Part shown: piece by piece, positions 58,441-64,000 of the stretch
How the letters are laid out: each line of letters starts with the position of its first letter
Position numbering within the stretch: position 1 is the stretch's first letter
Source of the DNA: Pyxicephalus adspersus
Lineage: Eukaryota; Chordata; Amphibia; Anura; Pyxicephalidae
Assembly: GCF_032062135.1 (NCBI RefSeq)
Contig: NC_092859.1
Location: forward strand, 124,431,806-124,495,805
Direction: 5' to 3'
Length of the DNA stretch: 64,000 bases
Made by a program: the position numbers and the translations under genes
The notes under the pieces: model-generated
Database searches by the model: none
What the model saw: the letters and a program-made list of their open reading frames with translations, nothing else
Told to the model about the DNA's origin: nothing

Positions 58441-60904
58441 AGAAACTGTGTAAGCTATTTAAGAGCACAGTATAAAGTTCAGTAATCCATATAGACCAAT
58501 GAGATTTCATCCTTCACAGGTATGACTACAGAAAATGGTAATCCAATGCTTTATTATATTGTGGCATTGTCATCATTCCATTTTAGTTTGTGCAGCTTTA
58601 CTGAGTAGGTCAGATCATGTATAATACATATAAAGACATCCTAGGTTGTGTCTAGTAATACTAAATACACATAAATATCACCTGTTACATAAGCAGAACT
58701 GTATACATGAAAGTACTTTCCTTCTTTTTAAGCCAGAACTTTTTATGAAACCATGACAAACCGGGGCTCTAATAATTCATGCTGGATTCTGGAATAACTA
58801 GAAGGCATTCTCTACTTGTGAAGTGATTACAGCGTGGAGAAATGAAACCCATGGGGATTTTTTAAAACCTTTTAATAGTAACCCTGCAAAGGAAATGTTT
58901 TCATTTCAATCCATGACATCAAATTTATTTACAACTATGAAAATATTTATTTCCAGTCTGCCCCCATTATAAAAGAAGTTCAGTTTTAATGATGCTTTTC
59001 TTTGCCTATTCTTGGTGTTAATGAATGTCACATTTTTTTTTAGCCAACTTTGAATGTTCTGTATTTACAACTTGGCCGTTTGTTTGTGCTTTACTTGTGA
59101 ATGTGGAGTGAACGTGGGAAAATAGCCTATTGCGTGTGTCGACTACTCAGTCTGGAGTGTCTCCAGAGGGTTACTTGACACAGTGGTATGTATAGCATGG
59201 TTTCTTCCATTTCTGAAATACCATACTTATCACATGGTACCGGGGTTATCTGCATACCATACAAATCCCTGTATACAGTAAATGTTCCCTGAACTTCTAT
59301 ATATTGTTTTAGCTTCCTTGGTCTTGTCTTATCATGAGGTTGCTTGGTGCTCACTAGTGTAAAAAGAGGTCTGGTTTGCTAACCTTTGCTGTCACACTTC
59401 AAACATATATGCAGAAAAGTTTTGATGTTTTAACTCCCCTAATAACTCCTTGATTTATATTCCTAAATGCAGATAAGCAGTGCTAAGTGTTCTGTGTAAT
59501 GAAATATCAATATCAGCATCTGCCAATTGAACCCTACCTTAATACAGCATTGCTATCACTGCAAAACACAAGCCCAGCTAAAACGTTTTGCTCCTCTTGA
59601 GAGCCATCTTTTTGGCTCTAAGCAGGGCTGTACCTACGATAAAGAACTCATTGGCAAATGCCCAGGGCAGCGGGACTAGAGGGGGCAGCACACAGTTTTA
59701 AAATGTACACCATATTGTTTGCTTGTTTTTTTTCCATTAACCTGACCAAGCCTTTTGATATTTGTAGGTAAATCTTTGTTAGCCTATATTAGTTATGCAT
59801 GGCACTACAATTCTTTACATTTTTTTCTTGACTGTATACTACTACCTGATTTTTTTTTTGCTCATGGCACAGTGGATGGTGGTAGGTTAAAGAAAGGGAA
59901 AGTTTTGACTATAGGGCCCAGTAACCCTACATTTCACCCTGCAGTTTTTAATGAAAAAAAATTCCTACTGTAAAACCCTCATGTGGCCACAGAAGCTGTG
60001 ATTTGGCTAAAAATAACTTTGGTTTATTCTTACACTTAGATATGTTTGCCAAGGAAGGACATCATTACTCTGTCTCTGCATTCCTCACTTTTTATTAAGA
60101 GCATAAGCTCTGTTTCATTACAGCTCAACATCGACTCCTTAATAGCATATTAAGGCAGCTGGCAAAGAAAGTCCAGTCATTCCGAGCTAAGATGTTTTTA
60201 CTTAATTATTAATTACACATCTTTTCATAATACATGTAAAGGGGTACAGTGTTCATAAAATGGAATACGAAATACATAAACTGGTCCAATATAAACTACA
60301 AATAAATAGATTTAAAGTCTCACTTCCTTTTCATGGTTACACACACTGGCCAAGGCAGCTGTCTGAGCCATTTTACTTAGCACCATGATCATCTATAGAA
60401 TGTGCGAGCAATGATGTCACTCTTCATTTGGGTTCATGGAAAGCAGGGCATGATTTCACATCGTACAAAGTCTGGCACAGCGTTACTTTATAGAGAACAA
60501 AATGTATAAAGGAACAGTAGTGTATATAAAGATCATTCTGATTTAGGAAACTGTGAAGTAGCCACTCCAGGTGTACTTACTGCCCTATATTATTTTTAAA
60601 GAACTTGGTGGTAGTTAAACCCTTTTTAGTGATTAGGAAAAGGACTGTAAGGTCACTGCATAATGTAGAAAAACAGGATTCTATATTCATTAAGAGGAAT
60701 ATGACTGACTATACCTTATAATTTCAGAGATCATCAGGAGCCTCCAAAACATAGAGGAACAAAGTATGAAATCCCTTAGATTCTTGGTGTATTTCATGCA
60801 TCATACTAAACTCCTGGCTATACTAAACCTCCCTGCAAATATACCTTGTCTACCACTTTTTAGGAGACTTATAAATCTAGAGGAATGTATTTAGTAAACA
60901 ATAG

Positions 60905-60955
60905 TCAAAGCGCTGCGTAATATGTTGTCACTATATAAATCCTGTTTATAGTCAT
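60905..60955 (+). repeat. SINE/LINE tail fragment
   Basis: 'aaagcgctgcgtaatatgtt' and 'cactatataaatcctgttta' only, a short leftover of the common 3' end. Confidence 0.6.
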
Positions 60956-63262
60956 ACACATCTTCTCGTGTCCGTGTCCAGGTATAGTCCTAATCCCAAT
61001 CGGGAAAAAAGTCTACATACATTTTTTTCAGTATATTTTTTATTTTTAATGTTTGGAAATCAAATTGACTTGACACATGCATAACTACTGAATTCCCCTG
61101 ACCATGTCCAGGGTATGGGTAACCTATTCCACAAAGAAGTGGAATATGCTTTCCAATTTTCAGTCCAAAAATGCTGACCTCTGGATCTATTGTAAGTTAT
61201 CATGCAATATTTCAAATGTAATCTTTTGGCCTCTATATTACAGCAGTATTAACCTCCAGGATCCTAACAACACCCATTTCAACACTTTCCTCCCAACCCC
61301 TATAATCATACCCTGACAGTCAAACCCTATTTGAAGTGACCTAAATTCGTAGTCACACAACACTAATTCTGGGTTTTCCCTATTCCTGGTTTACATTTAG
61401 AAGGATCCTAGGTGTCATCATTACTGTGTGACACTTCCCATTACTTTTCCTACACTTGTTCTGAATAGACGAGAAGACCAAAAGTAATGTCATCCTTTAA
61501 AGGGGGGCTGCCAGGGACCGATGAGTGTCAGCTCTGAATCAGCAGTCCCCCTAGAGGGACCAGCACATCACAATTAGATGTTTTTATCTTCATTCACAAA
61601 GTAAGGAATCGTTAGAATCCTGTGGGGTGGCAGTGGAATAAGAGGGAAGGCTGGGAGAATTTTAGGTTTTGCCTGGAGAGGGCCTTTAACTTTTTATGAA
61701 TACTTTATCTGAATTATTTAGAGTTTTGTAGGAATAGGCAGCATTAGCTGGTAATCATGTTAGTTTTATTATTAAAGAAGCATGACACTAAATATTATGA
61801 TTAGAAATAGTAATAAGGCCTGTTCTCTCCTGCATCTGCATGAGAAATCTGATCCAGGAATTCCTAATTCTTTGTGTTTAATGACCCCATCCTTTTTCTG
61901 TTTAATTGATGTCATAACATTCCCCAGAGCAATTTTTTATGTCTCCAAGAGAATATGCTTCACCTGCCTGCCCATACTAAAATGGAACAAACAGAACTGT
62001 GCTTTCTGTACAATACATGCATACCTGGATGGGGCCAGACGTCAAAGTATGTTTCCGTGACTTGCCTTAGGGAACTTTGCTGCTGTTTGCTTGATATAAA
62101 CTTAACCTCTTTCTTAAGCTAAAGTTTATGCTGGTAGTTTTTTAATTAACTAACTATCAAATACGTATAAACAGTGCAAATAAATCTACAACAAATTAAA
62201 CTTCTGTACACCTAAAAATGCTGACCTTGTTATTAAAGTGGAAATAAACTCAAAAAGAAGAAGAAATGAAAGTTTACTATGATAATGGGAACATCCAGAA
62301 ACAATAATTGTGCCTATGTAGTACACTGAAAATTTATATTTTGATTTAAATTCCTCCTGAAAAATAGCTGTGAATGTCCTGATATGTGGGTTGCCTGGTA
62401 CCACTGTGCCTACAGCCTCATTGCTGTATATCTTTAATGTGAGGTTCAGGCACTATACCCCAACTGAGAGAAAGTACTCAGATACTCCAGTATAGACTAA
62501 ATAGTGATAACAAGTGACAGCACCAGAATAAACATTAAAGGATATAGAAGACAAAAGAAAAAGAAGGGGCATTTTGGTAAACAGATTTTTTTATTTATTA
62601 GTATTACAAAGTACAAAAGCAAGTAAAATTAGCAACATTGCTAGACAAAGTACATCTCTAACATAATGTAAACTGATGAGATTTGAGGCCGTCATCTCTT
62701 TTCCTGACTCGTTTCAGCTTCCTTGAGAGATTTTTTTAGAGACTCTTACTGATTACAACACAATATTACAAGATAACAAGGGGTACAATGTGAGACATTG
62801 TGTATTAATATAATTATGTAATAAATACAGGAAAATGAATAGTGACAATATTATAACTTTTATGTATATGGTGCTCAGAGCTAAAGTGAAATTAAATATG
62901 AATAGAAACATAGTTATACCTGTAATATTTCTAGATGTAGGTAGGTTAATAATATCGATTTAGTGAATCAAGGATAATGATTAGGTTAGAAGAGAAGACA
63001 ATTAGAGTGAGAGGGTGGAAGTGCAGCCCAATAGATGATGATGTAATAGGTGGCTTTATAGGTGAAAAAAACAACAAAGGATATTGAAGTATGACATTAA
63101 TGACTTTTTGAGCTACGGAGCATTAATACCCTAAGTAGTTTTGAACTCTAAGTTATAACGAAGAGGAGTTTACACAAAATTACATAGATATATAGTATCA
63201 AATTAAGATATGAACAGTGTAACCTAGAAAAAAATATGTTCCTAATTTTACTTGCTTTTGTA

Positions 63263-64000
63263 CAGTGACGAAAAAAAAGTATTTGATCCCCTGCTGATTT
63301 TGTATGTTTGCCCTCTGACAAAGAAATGGCCAGTCTATAACGGTAATGGTAGGTTTATTGTAGGTGTGAGAGACAGAATAACAACAAAAGAACCTTCAAA
63401 AACCCAGTGCTCAAAAGTCAGAGCTTGATGTGCATTGTAATGACTGAAATAAGTATTTGATCCCTTCGCAAGAGATGACTAAGTACTTGGTGACAAACCC
63501 CTTGTTTGCAATCACAGAGGTCAGACGTTTCCTGTAGTTGGCCACCAGGTTTGCACACACACATTTTGTCCCACTCCTCTTTGCAGATCCTCTCCAAGTC
63601 AGTAAGGTTTCGAGGCCGATGTTTGGCAACTCGAACCTTCAGGTTTCTCCACAGATGGGATTAAGGTCTGGAGAATGGCTAGGCCACTCCAGGACCTTCA
63701 TGTGCTTCTTCTTAAACCATACCTTTGATGCCTTGGCTGTGTGTTTTGGGTCATTGTCATGCTGGAATACCCATCCACGACCCATTTTCAATGCCCTGGC
63801 TGAGGGAAGGAGGTGCTCACCTAAGTTTTGACGATACATAGCCCTGTCCATTGTCCCTTCGATGCGTTGAAGGTGTCCTATCCCCTTAGCAGAAAAACAC
63901 CCCCAAAGCAAAATGTGTCTGCCTTCATGTATGACGGTGGGGATGGTGTTCTTGGGGTCATTGGCAGCATTCCGCCTCCTCCAAACACGGCGAGTTGAGT
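63263..64000 (-). mobile_element. Tc1-like transposon, cut by the window end
   Basis: It starts after TA (63261-63262) with 'cagtgacgaaaaaaaagtat' and 'ttgatcccctgctgattttg', the same end as 23715-24672. On the minus strand, transposase sequence from 63980 down reads [40 protein letters not shown] (second Asp) and [13 protein letters not shown] (with the expected catalytic-Glu region damaged as CGET). A 3' segment down to 63411 follows, which the 23715 copy lacks. Its other end is outside the window. Confidence 0.88.

Larger units (their letters stand above)
55041..63262. other. Region downstream of LRRC49, repeats only
   Basis: I see no exon or RNA gene. The recognisable contents are a SINE/LINE tail (55440-55555), a possible dispersed repeat (55700-56430), a copy of the 30605 repeat (58193-58440) and a tail fragment (60905-60955). 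The rest, including 56500-58190, 58450-60900 and 61000-63260, is AT-rich with nothing I can identify. Confidence 0.65.

Overview
The window is vertebrate nuclear DNA: AT-rich, low coding density, long introns and many transposons. The transposon families (Tc1-like elements, a 'gcagcacggtggctcag' tRNA-derived SINE, repeats with 'taacctcc...cgtta' ends, foldback MITEs) suggest a frog, possibly a ranoid. The species call is an inference from repeat flavour only.

The only host gene I can support is the 3' part of LRRC49 on the + strand. Eight coding exons (2004-2151, 7160-7243, 19477-19643, 39391-39628, 40226-40411, 41665-41774, 44221-44374, 54481-54684) have AG acceptors, GT donors and fully compatible phases. 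They join into about 429 codons ending at TAG 54682-54684, with tandem AATAAA signals at 55010-55020. LRRC49 is a subunit of the neuronal/ciliary tubulin polyglutamylase complex. The first exons, with most leucine-rich repeats, lie upstream of the window.

The introns are a transposon landscape. From left to right they hold: foldback MITEs and a SINE (2.7-9.6 kb); hAT-like, Tc1 and mariner remnants, one with an assembly gap (11-15 kb); another Tc1 copy (23.7 kb); a decayed L1 piece (26-27.5 kb); a deleted Tc1 (29 kb); a palindrome-dense piggyBac-like element (30.85-31.99 kb); an LTR element (33.5-37.6 kb); and a nested stack at 46.1-52.2 kb, where an old Tc1-like element is interrupted by two MITEs and a 4.4-kb L1 with a clear target-site duplication. 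The region downstream of LRRC49 (55-64 kb) holds only repeats and ends in another Tc1 copy.

The most unusual object is the LTR element in the intron between the third and fourth LRRC49 exons of the window. Between two related LTRs, with a polypurine tract before the 3' copy, it carries a short Gag/SCAN-like remnant, an unidentified Lys/Glu-rich coding-like stretch, CTCF-like zinc-finger sequence and perilipin-like sequence, all on the + strand and intronless. It looks like a retroelement that captured pieces of at least two unrelated cellular mRNAs, now broken by frameshifts and stops.
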